Shown piece by piece: positions 48,147-55,570 of a stretch of 56,184 nucleotides of DNA. The notes beneath the pieces were generated by a model. The model had not been told where the DNA came from, ran no database searches, and was given only the letters and a program-made list of their open reading frames with translations. The DNA comes from a virus. Numbering within the stretch: position 1 is the first letter of the stretch; the number at the start of each line of letters is the position of its first letter. The stretch lies in IMG/VR virus record IMGVR_UViG_3300042566_000389, positions 1-56,184 of that record; one strand, given 5' to 3'. The position numbers and the translations under genes were made by a program.

Positions 48147-49229
48147 TCAACCATTTACAACTACAAGGCGTGGGCGGGGCGTAGGGGTCTGTACCAAAAC
48201 CGTACCAAACGCCTTATCGACCATCGCCGCGGCATCCCTGAGGTGGTCAATCGACAGGTGGGCATACCGCTGCACCATCTGCGAATCCTTCCAACCACCC
48301 AGCTCCTGGATCACCTCGAGTGGTACGCCCTGTTGCCGCATGAGCGATGCCCATGTGTGCCTCAGATCGTGCCACCGCAGGTTCTCTAGTCCTGCCGCCG
48401 TGCATGCACGCTTCCACACCTTGCTTGGAATCTCCCGGACTGGAGCGCCACTGTCCTTGAGGAAGACCCACTCCGAATCGTTGCGTTGCTGTCGGAGGAT
48501 GGCCAACGCTTCTGCGTTCAGCGGGATCCGCAACAACTCACCGTTCTTCATGTACTGCCCCAAGATCGTGGCGGACTTGTTCTCCTCGTCCACTTGATCC
48601 CACCTCAACCGCAACACGTTCCGACGCCGAAGTCCGGTCGCTACCGCCAGTCGAGCCGCCATTCCATACGGGCTAGGCAAAGCATCAACCAACCGCACCA
48701 CCTCTTCGGGTGACAAGAACCGGAGCCGCGTCACCTCGCCTGTCTCAAAGCGGTACAGCGGGGGTTCTTCACCGGTACTGAACCACCGGTACTCCCGATA
48801 CGCCGCATTCATCACAGCACGTAGGTAAGCGATTCTCCGGTTCACATCAGCCGGGCCGCGCTGACCACCACCCCGCTGCTTCGGCACCGTCAACCACCAC
48901 GCCCTGATCTCTTTCACCATATCTGGTGTGATCTCATCGAGGTAGCTGACCTCACGTTTCTTGAACTGAGCTGTCCACCAGGCTGACTGTTTCTCATATT
49001 CCGAGAACGTCGCCAGGTTTTCGTGCTCCTTCAAGTACCGCTTTGTTGCCTCAGCCCAAGTCCTGCGGGGCTTCTCACCGAGTGCTCTCTCTCGAAAACT
49101 CTCGGCGTACTTCCTAGAAAGGATCTCTCTAGCCAGCTTCTCGTCGCCTGTCCCAGAGGATGTCTGGAACCGCTTGCCGTTGACTGACCACCGACCCCAC
49201 CACACCGAACCCCGTTGGATAACTTTCAT
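48147..49229 (-). CDS. int: Tyrosine integrase
   Basis: A 360-residue tyrosine recombinase that should join attP to the host tRNA gene. Residues 1-50 form the arm-binding part, 55-165 the core-binding domain, and the rest the catalytic domain. Catalytic residues are visible: R in ATGLRRRNVL (201-203), K228 in the beta hairpin, H287 and R290 in HDLRH, W313 in GGW and the nucleophile Y322 in QRYAHLS. The gene is read toward attP. It has its own near-consensus promoter (49261-49290) and an AAGGAG site. Confidence 0.93.
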   Translation of the reverse strand: MKVIQRGSVWWGRWSVNGKRFQTSSGTGDEKLAREILSRKYAESFRERALGEKPRRTWAEATKRYLKEHENLATFSEYEKQSAWWTAQFKKREVSYLDEITPDMVKEIRAWWLTVPKQRGGGQRGPADVNRRIAYLRAVMNAAYREYRWFSTGEEPPLYRFETGEVTRLRFLSPEEVVRLVDALPSPYGMAARLAVATGLRRRNVLRLRWDQVDEENKSATILGQYMKNGELLRIPLNAEALAILRQQRNDSEWVFLKDSGAPVREIPSKVWKRACTAAGLENLRWHDLRHTWASLMRQQGVPLEVIQELGGWKDSQMVQRYAHLSIDHLRDAAAMVDKAFGTVLVQTPTPRPRLVVVNG

Positions 49230-49260
49230 GATTCACGCTCCTTCGGGGACGCGCACAAAC

Positions 49261-49290
49261 ATTATATACAGCAACATAAATATATGTCAA
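49261..49290 (-). promoter_or_regulatory. Integrase promoter with consensus hexamers
   Basis: On the minus strand TTGACA (49285-49290) is 18 bp from TATAAT (49261-49266). Both hexamers match the sigma70 consensus exactly. The AT-rich spacer also holds TATATTTATG. It would let the prophage express integrase independently of the upstream operon. Confidence 0.8.
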
Positions 49291-49303
49291 CGCTGCTAAT
49301 ACA

Positions 49304-49540
49304 TCACGGTAAACGTTTGAACCATTTGGGGTAATGCGCCGTACCTTTGAAGATGCCTTCGACCATCTTGGCTACCTCTCTGGCACCGTCGTCCCCCATC
49401 TCTTTGCGCAACTGGGTGTAGTGCTTCTTGCGTCCTGCCTGGGTTCTGATTGCCGCTGCGGTGTGCACCCTGTCTTCAAACTCACGCTGAGTGCGTTCGA
49501 TGTCCGCTGCCCACTTGGCTTCTTGTGCGTCGTCACTCAT
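49304..49540 (-). CDS. Hypothetical helical protein upstream of integrase
   Basis: This protein of 78 residues starts at ATG 49540 overlapping the previous stop (ATGA). Charged helices (DDAQEAKWAADIERTQREF; KKHYTQLRKEMGDDGAREVAK) and WFKRLP end. Not recognised. Confidence 0.6.
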   Translation of the reverse strand: MSDDAQEAKWAADIERTQREFEDRVHTAAAIRTQAGRKKHYTQLRKEMGDDGAREVAKMVEGIFKGTAHYPKWFKRLP

Positions 49541-49883
49541 GAAACATGTCCACGCCAATCAGCTTTCCCGCCTCATCAAATATGTACACAACGTTGGGTG
49601 GGTAATCCGTGTTAGCCAGCACCTGTTTCAGATGTGTGCTGTAGAACACGTGCTGCTTCACCGTTTCAGGGCCACGAGACTCCTTGATGCGGTACTCAAA
49701 CTCTGGTCGCCACGCAGGTCGATCGTCTACTTCCTGCCACCTGGTGCCTTGATTGGGACGGTACTCAATGGCGTACCCGTCAGCCCAAGCCTTGATGCAA
49801 TCCGCATGAACGTGGGCGATCTCTTTCTTGATTGGCATACCTCTTCCTTCAAACACAGATTTATCTCCGTCGTAACTCAACAC
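49533..49883 (-). CDS. Hypothetical protein with EYRI-type motif
   Basis: This 116-residue protein starts at GTG 49883, which has AAGGAG five bases upstream. It contains KEIAHVHADCIKAWADGYAI and WRPEFEYRIKES, a pattern of small domains seen widely in phage accessory proteins and tape-like operons of proteobacterial phages. Function unknown. Confidence 0.6.
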   Translation of the reverse strand: MLSYDGDKSVFEGRGMPIKKEIAHVHADCIKAWADGYAIEYRPNQGTRWQEVDDRPAWRPEFEYRIKESRGPETVKQHVFYSTHLKQVLANTDYPPNVVYIFDEAGKLIGVDMFHE

Positions 49884-49885
49884 GG

Positions 49886-50134
49886 CTACTCCTTAGAAAG
49901 TTGCATGGCGGCACGATGGATACGTGCATCGAACCACCGACGTACTGCATAGCTACGAGCGACTGACACCCCGGTGTAAAGCAGACCAATCAGGAAGTTG
50001 TCGCTCAGTGAAACGTGGAACCCGAACAAGGGCAGGATCAACAGGTTGGCTATGTAGTTGATGCAGAAGCCAATCAGAATGTTGATACCCGCCTCGATCA
50101 GAGACCCCTTCTTGGTTTGCCTCACGTGGCTCAT
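49886..50134 (-). CDS. DUF7220-like membrane protein
   Basis: This 82-residue protein from ATG 50134 resembles a family of small phage membrane proteins: a basic head (VRQTKKGSLIEAGINILIGF), one span, a FGFHVS link, then a second amphipathic span and the end VARSYAVRRWFD. Two membrane passes are likely. Coupled by ATGA to its upstream gene. Role unknown. Confidence 0.7.
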   Translation of the reverse strand: MSHVRQTKKGSLIEAGINILIGFCINYIANLLILPLFGFHVSLSDNFLIGLLYTGVSVARSYAVRRWFDARIHRAAMQLSKE

Positions 50135-50319
50135 GGCAACAAGCTCGACAGCGCCACAACCCATCCGATGACGACGATAATCAAGCCGCTAATAAACGTC
50201 CACTTGACTAATACATGCGCCCACGGGAAGAGCTTGCCCCACGGATCAACGCTCTCCAGCGCAACGATCAACACCATCGAGACCACGAACAGAACCGCTC
50301 CAAACAGTGCGAACATCAT
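50131..50319 (-). CDS. Two-span membrane protein
   Basis: Sixty-two residues from ATG 50319 (AAGGAG eight bases before). Two hydrophobic helices (MFALFGAVLFVVSMVLIVAL; LVKWTFISGLIIVVIGWVVA) flank a short loop with DPWGKLFPW. Not recognised. Overlap with both neighbours suggests a membrane pair with the DUF7220-like protein. Confidence 0.6.
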   Translation of the reverse strand: MMFALFGAVLFVVSMVLIVALESVDPWGKLFPWAHVLVKWTFISGLIIVVIGWVVALSSLLP

Positions 50320-50750
50320 GGCAACCACTCCTTGGGACGGTCATCCCCTTCAGGGAAGGTCTGTGCGTATAGCGTGAGCATACGCAGGTTGCACATCGCG
50401 TGAGCCAGGTGCGGCTGACCAGACTCAGGATCGATGTCCTCGCCCGATTGCCAAGCCGCTAGGTGACGCAGAGCGCAAGCCATCGGGATCGACCACTTCA
50501 TCCCCTTCATCCAGTTGAAGCGCTTGTACTTGGCTTCGCCGTACATCCAGACGCGTGCTTCATCTTCAAGGGTGGACAGAGGGATCAAGCTGAGGTCAGC
50601 CTTTCCTGCGTTGTACCGTGCACCAGATCCACGCTCGTTGCTGTTCACGTCACCCACCTGCTTCTCGAGTGGGCCGAACGTCAATGCCACCGGATCATCA
50701 ATCTGGTACGCATCAGCCAACGTCTTTGGTGTGAATGGCCATTTCTCCAT
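50316..50750 (-). CDS. DUF5664 dATP/dGTP diphosphohydrolase-like protein
   Basis: This 144-residue protein matches DUF5664, a phage family now linked to dATP/dGTP pyrophosphohydrolase N-terminal domains. Visible signature: GARYNAGKADLSLIPLSTL, ARVWMYGEAKY, WSIPMACALRHLAAW and HLAHAMCNLRML. Some relatives act with PurZ in phages that replace adenine by diaminopurine; no PurZ is found here. It could otherwise tune dNTP pools. Its ATG lies within the preceding small gene, after AGGAG. Confidence 0.75.
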   Translation of the reverse strand: MEKWPFTPKTLADAYQIDDPVALTFGPLEKQVGDVNSNERGSGARYNAGKADLSLIPLSTLEDEARVWMYGEAKYKRFNWMKGMKWSIPMACALRHLAAWQSGEDIDPESGQPHLAHAMCNLRMLTLYAQTFPEGDDRPKEWLP

Positions 50751-50886
50751 GCGCCTTCTCCTGTTTCAGTTTGTTCAGTTCCTTTCTGAGCTGCTCGATC
50801 GTTTGATCCCGCTGCTCCAACTTTTCCATCAACCCCCGCGCCAGCTCCATCGACTGGTCGCAGGTCTCACAACTGTGTGTGCTCAT
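50713..50886 (-). CDS. 57-residue coiled-coil protein with CxxC
   Basis: A short gene that starts in an ATGA overlap at 50883-50886 and ends 38 bases into the next gene. The product begins MSTHSCETCDQSMELARGLM and continues as a strong coiled coil (EKLEQRDQTIEQLRKELNKL). The CETC pair could bind zinc or be redox active. Translational coupling supports expression. Function unknown. Confidence 0.6.
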   Translation of the reverse strand: MSTHSCETCDQSMELARGLMEKLEQRDQTIEQLRKELNKLKQEKAHGEMAIHTKDVG

Positions 50887-51218
50887 CTGTATCTCTCAAT
50901 TCCAAGTTCCCGAGCGACATCCCACATGTCTTCATCTAGGCTGGGTTCCGGTTCATACATGTCATCCTCTGGCCGTCGAGGCTTGACCGACCGACTACGT
51001 ACAGGCTTGGGTTGCCTGACCTTCTGCACACGTGGAGCCTTGGGCGGCTTCTCAACCTTGACGGTTGGCGCTCTCAACTCATGGGCTGTATCCAGAATTT
51101 CAATCGTGGCAAACCTGAACCCGCACTTCTCGCACTTCCGCTTGCGCCGATACCCACGACCCTCGATCAACCTGGAGTCATAGACATCGGTGCGAGCAGA
51201 GCACTTGATACATTTCAT
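50883..51218 (-). CDS. NrdR-like zinc-ribbon protein
   Basis: This 111-residue protein starts with a zinc ribbon much like that of NrdR: MKCIKCSARTDVYDSR, then KRKCEKCGFRFATIE (Cys pairs at 3-6 and 29-32). It lacks the ATP-cone domain of NrdR; instead it has a Pro/Lys/Arg-rich linker and an acidic end (EDDMYEPEPSLDEDMWDV). It may bind DNA as a small regulator. Confidence 0.7.
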   Translation of the reverse strand: MKCIKCSARTDVYDSRLIEGRGYRRKRKCEKCGFRFATIEILDTAHELRAPTVKVEKPPKAPRVQKVRQPKPVRSRSVKPRRPEDDMYEPEPSLDEDMWDVARELGIERYR

Positions 51219-51400
51219 CCAGCGTTGGCCTGATTAACCAAGTCACCGAGCAGCTCGTAAAACGCAAACGCAGCGGCCTCTGCTTGCGTCAGATCACTGT
51301 CATCGTCGCTTGCTCTATCAGCAACAAATTCAACCTTCACCGGGAAACCACCGTTCTCTTCGGTGTTCACGTCTTCAAAAGAAATCAATACCTTTGCCAT
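51215..51400 (-). CDS. Hypothetical acidic protein
   Basis: Sixty-one residues from ATG 51400 (MAKVLISFEDVNTEENGG...). A two-strand start is followed by an acidic linker (RASDDDSDLTQAEAAAFAFY) and a helix. Patterns like this occur in many short phage proteins. Function unknown. Confidence 0.6.
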   Translation of the reverse strand: MAKVLISFEDVNTEENGGFPVKVEFVADRASDDDSDLTQAEAAAFAFYELLGDLVNQANAG

Positions 51401-51407
51401 TGTTGCC

Positions 51408-51656
51408 TCACTGAAGTGGATGTTCTGATTTAACCAACGTGCTTGCGTGTTCGAACACAGCCGTTGATGCGATACGCATTTGCTCGAGAATGTCATCGAC
51501 CTTCTCTTTCTCCACATCAGCCATAGCCAAAGCAGAACCAGTCAAGACTGCGAACAGATGCGCCCAGTCTCCGATGTTCATCTCACGCTCGTGAGCCGCG
51601 GCAAAGTCCATCCACATGCGGGTGAATTCACCCTTGAGTTCGGTTACGTCATTCAC
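51408..51656 (-). CDS. Hypothetical helical protein
   Basis: Eighty-two residues, GTG start at 51656 placed by an AGGGG site seven bases upstream and by an overlap with the preceding gene of eight bases. Helical, with a FAAAHEREMNIGDWAHLFAV stretch. Not recognised. Confidence 0.55.
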   Translation of the reverse strand: MNDVTELKGEFTRMWMDFAAAHEREMNIGDWAHLFAVLTGSALAMADVEKEKVDDILEQMRIASTAVFEHASTLVKSEHPLQ

Positions 51657-51840
51657 TGGTGTTCCCCTTGTTGTATTGCTCACGCAGATACGAGTCGATG
51701 TCCTCGCGTTTGAATCGGTATGCACGTCCGATCTTGGCGGCAGGCAGAGCGCCGTTCTTAGCCAGTCGTCGCACGGTGAAGCTGGAGAGGCCAACGTAAC
51801 CCGCCGCCTCCTCAACGTTCATCAGCTTGTTCTCTTCCAT
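51649..51840 (-). CDS. Excisionase-family DNA-binding protein
   Basis: Sixty-three residues forming a winged helix-turn-helix of the excisionase/AlpA type: MNVEEAAGYVGLSSFTVRRL followed by AKNGALPAAKIGRAYRFKRE and a helical end. Such proteins direct integrase to excise the prophage, though some act as transcription factors. It is in the same operon as the integrase, about 2.4 kb upstream. Confidence 0.8.
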   Translation of the reverse strand: MEENKLMNVEEAAGYVGLSSFTVRRLAKNGALPAAKIGRAYRFKREDIDSYLREQYNKGNTSE

Positions 51841-52020
51841 TTATATTTCCTTGCAGTGCTTCAATAAAAAATCTGGTGTGAACTCAACGAGCCTTGCGTC
51901 CATGAGTTCACGCTTGTTCATTTGCATGTGACCTTCCACGTCGAGCGCATCAAGCATGCAGACATAGGTCTGCCGAGCCTGGTGATACTCAATCACGTTC
52001 AGCCACTTCCCCGATGGCAA
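51841..52020 (-). CDS. Small hypothetical protein with TTG start
   Basis: Fifty-nine residues. Among possible starts, TTG 52020 has GGAGG six bases upstream, inside the 3' end of the nuclease gene. The product (PSGKWLNVIEYHQARQTYVC...) is a small mixed domain with a PDFLLKHCKEI end. Not recognised. Confidence 0.5.
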   Translation of the reverse strand: MPSGKWLNVIEYHQARQTYVCMLDALDVEGHMQMNKRELMDARLVEFTPDFLLKHCKEI

Positions 52021-52858
52021 ACGAATCCTCCGTCCGGTCAGCCTGATACTGAGAGCAGAACGGGGCAACTTCGCAGTACTCGGCGCACCGCTTGTATCCA
52101 CCCTTTCGTTCTTCAATAAAAAGGCCGTCAGCGACTGGGGATTCAATGTCATCTTTGTTCTCATAAACACGGATGGCACGCTTGCCACCCTTCTTCATCA
52201 ACGCCCACTTCGTCCCCTCGTACCAACGTTCATCATCAGTACACAACACCTTCTCTCCTGCTGATGCTTTTTGATGCAGGGAAACACGTTGGCATATGTA
52301 CTGATAGATCACGTCATCAGGAAGAACCTCGATGTCGATCGACACGATCGGGGCAATGGGGTAATTCGCCTTACGTTTGGACTCGGACTTCTTCCAGTCA
52401 CGCAAGATCGCCACGATTCGCAAGCCGTCCACCTTGTAGCCGTTCTGGATTGCAAGCCAACGAAGAATGTTGAGTTGCCAAGTCCAATCCGCTACGTCTC
52501 CAGCCATCACTTTGTAGGCGCCGGTGACCTTGTAATCGTCCAGGGTGGTGCCATGCAGGTCGATGCGATCGAACTGACCGGACAATTGCCAACCGTTGAC
52601 TTCTGCATACAGCCGCTCTTCAACGATGTCGGACTTGTTCGCCCGTTCCAGGATGGTGTGCACCGCCTGGCCAAGCAACGCCCAGACTCGATCACTCACA
52701 TCCTCAACGATTGAAGCCTTGAACTTGGAGATCAACTGACGACGCTGAGGTGAATCGATCAGCTTGGTCACGGAGATGTCCCCGCCACCTTTGTACGGAT
52801 CGTTCTTGACAGCCTGGAGGATTGCGTCCGGCAGGTTGTATGTGTTGGTTAGATGCAC
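51989..52858 (-). CDS. PD-(D/E)XK exonuclease (RecB/Cas4-like)
   Basis: This 289-residue nuclease likely supplies single-stranded ends for the ERF annealing protein. Core motifs: an N-terminal SVTKLIDSPQ segment, H in GQAVHTILE, E and D in SGQFDRIDL near residue 100, then LDDYKVT (D-x-K) near 108-114 and a Q in the DWTWQLNILRW helix. A C-terminal Cys group (RCAEYCEVAPFC near 265) recalls the iron-sulphur cluster of Cas4-type nucleases; only three Cys are grouped, so a full cluster would need a distant Cys. Confidence 0.8.
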   Translation of the reverse strand: MHLTNTYNLPDAILQAVKNDPYKGGGDISVTKLIDSPQRRQLISKFKASIVEDVSDRVWALLGQAVHTILERANKSDIVEERLYAEVNGWQLSGQFDRIDLHGTTLDDYKVTGAYKVMAGDVADWTWQLNILRWLAIQNGYKVDGLRIVAILRDWKKSESKRKANYPIAPIVSIDIEVLPDDVIYQYICQRVSLHQKASAGEKVLCTDDERWYEGTKWALMKKGGKRAIRVYENKDDIESPVADGLFIEERKGGYKRCAEYCEVAPFCSQYQADRTEDSFAIGEVAERD

Positions 52859-53166
52859 GAGTCCTTCTCCGATTGATGAAGGAGTTCACGCAGGAGATAA
52901 CCCTCGTGTGTCCAGATCTGTTTGATGGCGTTGTCGTAGGCGTAGCGCTTGCCGACTTCACGATCAAAGTTTTCAGCCGAGGCGGGGGTCGATGTTCCGA
53001 TGAACTTGAATCCGTTCTCAACCGTCAAGATTGCAACGGTCGTCGTGTCATGCGAGATGTACGCCACGTCCTTGACCAGCGATGCGATGTGCTCGATCGT
53101 CACCTTGGGCGCTGTCTTGGTGGACACAACCTGCTGTGCTTGCTCAAGAGTGATTGATGGTTTCAT
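52849..53166 (-). CDS. Gp49/66-like phage protein
   Basis: This 105-residue protein resembles the N4 gp49/Sf6 gene 66 family of small phage proteins: TVAILTVENGFKFIGTSTPA then ASAENFDREVGKRYAYDNAI and the end IWTHEGYLLREL. Members accompany recombination genes, but their role is unknown. Overlaps the nuclease start by ten bases. Confidence 0.75.
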   Translation of the reverse strand: MKPSITLEQAQQVVSTKTAPKVTIEHIASLVKDVAYISHDTTTVAILTVENGFKFIGTSTPASAENFDREVGKRYAYDNAIKQIWTHEGYLLRELLHQSEKDSCI

Positions 53167-53334
53167 TTACTCGTCCTCAGCAGGAGCAGGTGGAAGTGAA
53201 GCTGCTTGCGGCGTGATCTGAGGAATCGCAATGTCATGGATCAGATTGATCGGCGCTTGCGAGAACTTGTATGGAATCTCGGACAGCATGTTCAGCACTT
53301 GATTGAGCTGTTCGATAGTGAATGTGACTTGCAT
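53167..53334 (-). CDS. 55-residue hypothetical protein
   Basis: The ATG at 53334 is favoured because ACGGAG lies five bases upstream; a GTG ten codons earlier lacks a site. One helix (EQLNQVLNMLSEIPYKFS) and a Pro/Ala/Glu tail. Stop and next start are adjacent. Not recognised. Confidence 0.5.
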   Translation of the reverse strand: MQVTFTIEQLNQVLNMLSEIPYKFSQAPINLIHDIAIPQITPQAASLPPAPAEDE

Positions 53335-53794
53335 ATGTGCTCCGTTATTGGTGGGTACTGACACAGCTGAGCACTGTTATATGTTCCCGCATACGCCCCT
53401 GTGTAAGGTCAATGCTCATGTGTGTCAGACCTCGTCTTTCCGAGGCGTCATGTTGGTTCCCATAAAGCAGGGTTTTCTTGTAAAGGAGATCTTCTAAAAC
53501 ACTTCAGCGCCAAGCCGCTAACACTCGACACCAACACAGCTGAGGACTCAAATCGCATCGATCGCCCATATCCGGCTGATGAGACCGACTGGTGCTTCAG
53601 GTCATCACTCCTGAACGAATCCTCATGTGTGTTGGCGCTGTCTTTCCAGCTGTCACCGAGAAGCAGATTTCCCTTTCGGTTACGGGTTGGGCCTGTGTAG
53701 GACAGGTGGAGTATTGCGGCGCACTTCAGATGCCACCGGAGACCGTGCGCCCACATCTGCTAGATGTCATGAAGAGTCTTCCGGCCTTCGTCCG
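53335..53794. other. 460-bp gene-free stretch inside the recombination operon
   Basis: No reading frame here has a ribosome site or a believable product. A 102-codon minus frame (53448-53756) begins with no site and looks like noise. The stretch contains a hairpin CCTCG-TCTTTC-CGAGG near 53430 and the 11-mer ACACAGCTGAG twice (near 53362 and 53538). It may hold a small RNA, a regulatory leader or a decayed gene. Confidence 0.5.
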
Positions 53795-54049
53795 TTACCA
53801 GTCGATCGTGTCTGCATCCTGGCGCTGAGCCGGGGCTTGCTGACGTGGAGCACCACCGCCATTCGCGCCTGTGTCTACGTCGAGACTGCCGCGCAGATAC
53901 TTGGTACCTGCCTTGCTCGTCGCTTCCCAAAGACCGCCTCGATAGTTCGTGCCATCAGCCATCTCAATGACGACGTTGAACTGGGGTGCCTTGGGATTCT
54001 CTGAAGGCTTGGCTTTGAAGACGGAGATGTTGTTGTATTGCTTGGTCAT
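53795..54049 (-). CDS. Small DUF736-like protein, possible single-strand DNA partner
   Basis: Eighty-four residues: a beta-rich N-terminal part (NNISVFKAKPSENPKAPQFN, GTNYRGGLWEATSKAGTKY) similar in outline to DUF736 proteins, and a Gly/Gln/Arg-rich disordered tail ending DADTIDW. An acidic end after a disordered tail recalls single-strand binding proteins. It is directly downstream of the ERF gene, which supports a recombination role. Confidence 0.55.
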   Translation of the reverse strand: MTKQYNNISVFKAKPSENPKAPQFNVVIEMADGTNYRGGLWEATSKAGTKYLRGSLDVDTGANGGGAPRQQAPAQRQDADTIDW

Positions 54050-54058
54050 AGTGGTTCC

Positions 54059-54736
54059 TTATGCGGGAGTTGTTGCGTTGGTTTTAATCTTGGACTGAAG
54101 CTTGGCTATCACTTCAGGGAGTACGGACTGCGGCAGGGCTACGAGATCACCAACACCGTATGCCTTGGCGATATTCGAATCTTTGACACCCGCTTGCTTG
54201 ATCAACTCGAGAACGATCTTGAGTTCGTCTTCGCTAATCGTTGCGGGTGTTGCGGGTGAATCCATGAAGCCGGATGCCTTGGGCTTCGGGCCAACCACAT
54301 GGGTTGTCGCATCTGGATCTTCATCAATCGGGATAGCGAACAGTTGAAACGCCATGTACTTGTAGGCGATCGACAGCGCTTTGTTCGTTGCCTTGTCACC
54401 CGAGTCCATCGCTTCACCAGGAACGGAGCAGACAACCGAGCTGCCGTCGATGGTCGAGTACACGGTGAAGTCAACTTGAACCGTCACGTAGAAGAGTGGG
54501 TTGCCACGACTATTAACACGCTCATTAACTTCACGATTCCTGATATTCGGGACGATGACAAGATCGGCTTCAACAAGATGCTGAGCCATCCGGTTCATCA
54601 CATCATCAATGCCGCGGAACTTGAAACCCTGCGATTCGTTCTTGCGATTCTTGCCGATGCCGTTCTCTGCAAATGCGGCGATCACATGCTTGATTCCCTG
54701 CAGTACATGCGGTGATTGTGGTTTGGCATCTGCCAT
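54059..54736 (-). CDS. erf: ERF-family single-strand annealing protein
   Basis: This 225-residue protein should anneal complementary single strands in phage recombination, as in P22 Erf. The family core is visible: FKFRGIDDVMNRMAQHLVEA, RNREVNERVNSRGNPLFYV, and the VPGEAMDSGDKATNKALSIA stretch followed by YKYMAFQLFAIP. The C-terminal part is less conserved. GGAGG lies five bases ahead of the ATG. It is the first gene of the leftward recombination operon and comes under the promoter and repeats at 54770-54831. Confidence 0.88.
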   Translation of the reverse strand: MADAKPQSPHVLQGIKHVIAAFAENGIGKNRKNESQGFKFRGIDDVMNRMAQHLVEADLVIVPNIRNREVNERVNSRGNPLFYVTVQVDFTVYSTIDGSSVVCSVPGEAMDSGDKATNKALSIAYKYMAFQLFAIPIDEDPDATTHVVGPKPKASGFMDSPATPATISEDELKIVLELIKQAGVKDSNIAKAYGVGDLVALPQSVLPEVIAKLQSKIKTNATTPA

Positions 54737-54769
54737 AAACCCTCCGTTGTTTTGTTTGACTGTGTTGAA

Positions 54770-54831
54770 ATCATAACCTCATTTATTAGCCATTGCAATA
54801 TATATTTGCACAAATCATAAATATATTTGCA
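54770..54831 (-). promoter_or_regulatory. Leftward early promoter with two direct-repeat operators
   Basis: On the minus strand TTGCAA (54793-54798) is 17 bp from TATGAT (54770-54775). Just upstream are two direct repeats of TGCAAATATAT (minus strand) at 54821-54831 and 54800-54810, 21 bp apart, so on the same face of the helix. They are probably sites for the repressor encoded next door. The ERF operon starts downstream. Confidence 0.65.
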
Positions 54832-54840
54832 GTGTTGTTA

Positions 54841-55497
54841 TTAAGACACAGGTGAGAAGACTGAGATAACTCGACCTACGATGCGTAGCAGACCGAACAC
54901 ATCTTTAGATAGGCGTTGCTTCTTGCCAGCTCCACTGCTGAGCACAACACCGTCAGCCTCAATAGTCAGGCGACGACCGATGATGGCATCACCCTCTTGC
55001 AACAGGTACACCCCATCACTCGGTGTCTTCTGTTCACGATCGTCAACCAGGAACACGGTGCCTGCCGGGAACTCTTTGAAGCTGGAGTCTTCAACACGCA
55101 CTAGCTTGATGTGATCAGCTGGTACTCCTACGGCTTGACAGAACCGCTCAGAGAACGCGAACCAATCGAGGACGGTACTTGTCTGCATCCCACCGAGAAC
55201 GCCTGTCGTAGGCGCTGTATACCCGTCCAATGATGTTGGTACTGGCTTGCCAACTAGCGGGGCAAACCGAGGTGATATGTCTTTGATCTCAACCCTAAGC
55301 AACTTTGCAAACTTCGCAGCTGCTTGGAAGTTGAGGCTCACCTTTCCGTTGATGTACTGAGAGATTGCACCCTGGCTGTTGTAGCCCAGCTCCTTCGCTG
55401 CCTTCACCTGGCTTAGGTGCAACGTATCTTTCTTTGCAATCCAAAGTTGTTTGAGTCGCCGTGCATCCTCGCGCTCCTCACTCGACAGCTCTCTCAT
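54841..55497 (-). CDS. CI-like repressor with degenerate S24 peptidase domain
   Basis: A 218-residue lysogeny repressor. An N-terminal helix-turn-helix (LSQVKAAKELGYNSQGAISQ then YINGKVSLNFQAAAKFAKLL) should bind operators. The C-terminal domain is S24-like (VRVEDSSFKEFPAGTVFLVD; GDAIIGRRLTIEADG). Ser in DSS fits the nucleophile, but the residue equal to the catalytic Lys of the VKRL motif is Arg, and no Ala-Gly cleavage site is evident in the linker. It may not cleave itself during SOS. The ATG at 55497 follows AAAGGG; a GTG three bases earlier is possible. Confidence 0.85.
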   Translation of the reverse strand: MRELSSEEREDARRLKQLWIAKKDTLHLSQVKAAKELGYNSQGAISQYINGKVSLNFQAAAKFAKLLRVEIKDISPRFAPLVGKPVPTSLDGYTAPTTGVLGGMQTSTVLDWFAFSERFCQAVGVPADHIKLVRVEDSSFKEFPAGTVFLVDDREQKTPSDGVYLLQEGDAIIGRRLTIEADGVVLSSGAGKKQRLSKDVFGLLRIVGRVISVFSPVS

Positions 55498-55541
55498 CAC
55501 ACACCCTTTCTTATATCGAGATTGTTGTTACTACGCCACGA

Positions 55542-55570
55542 AGTATCAGCACAGCAATTCAACATGTCAA
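55542..55570 (-). promoter_or_regulatory. Repressor promoter
   Basis: On the minus strand TTGACA (55565-55570) is 17 bp from GATACT (55542-55547), about 45 bases before the repressor start. A TGTGCAA motif lies about 20 bp upstream (55591-55597), where an autoregulatory operator would be expected. Confidence 0.65.

Noticed and set aside
50316-50750. Diaminopurine (Z) genome system
   Set aside because: DUF5664 alone is not enough; no PurZ, DatZ or Z-type polymerase was found.
53448-53756. 102-codon minus-strand gene
   Set aside because: No ribosome site and an improbable composition. It lies in a stretch where no frame looks coding.
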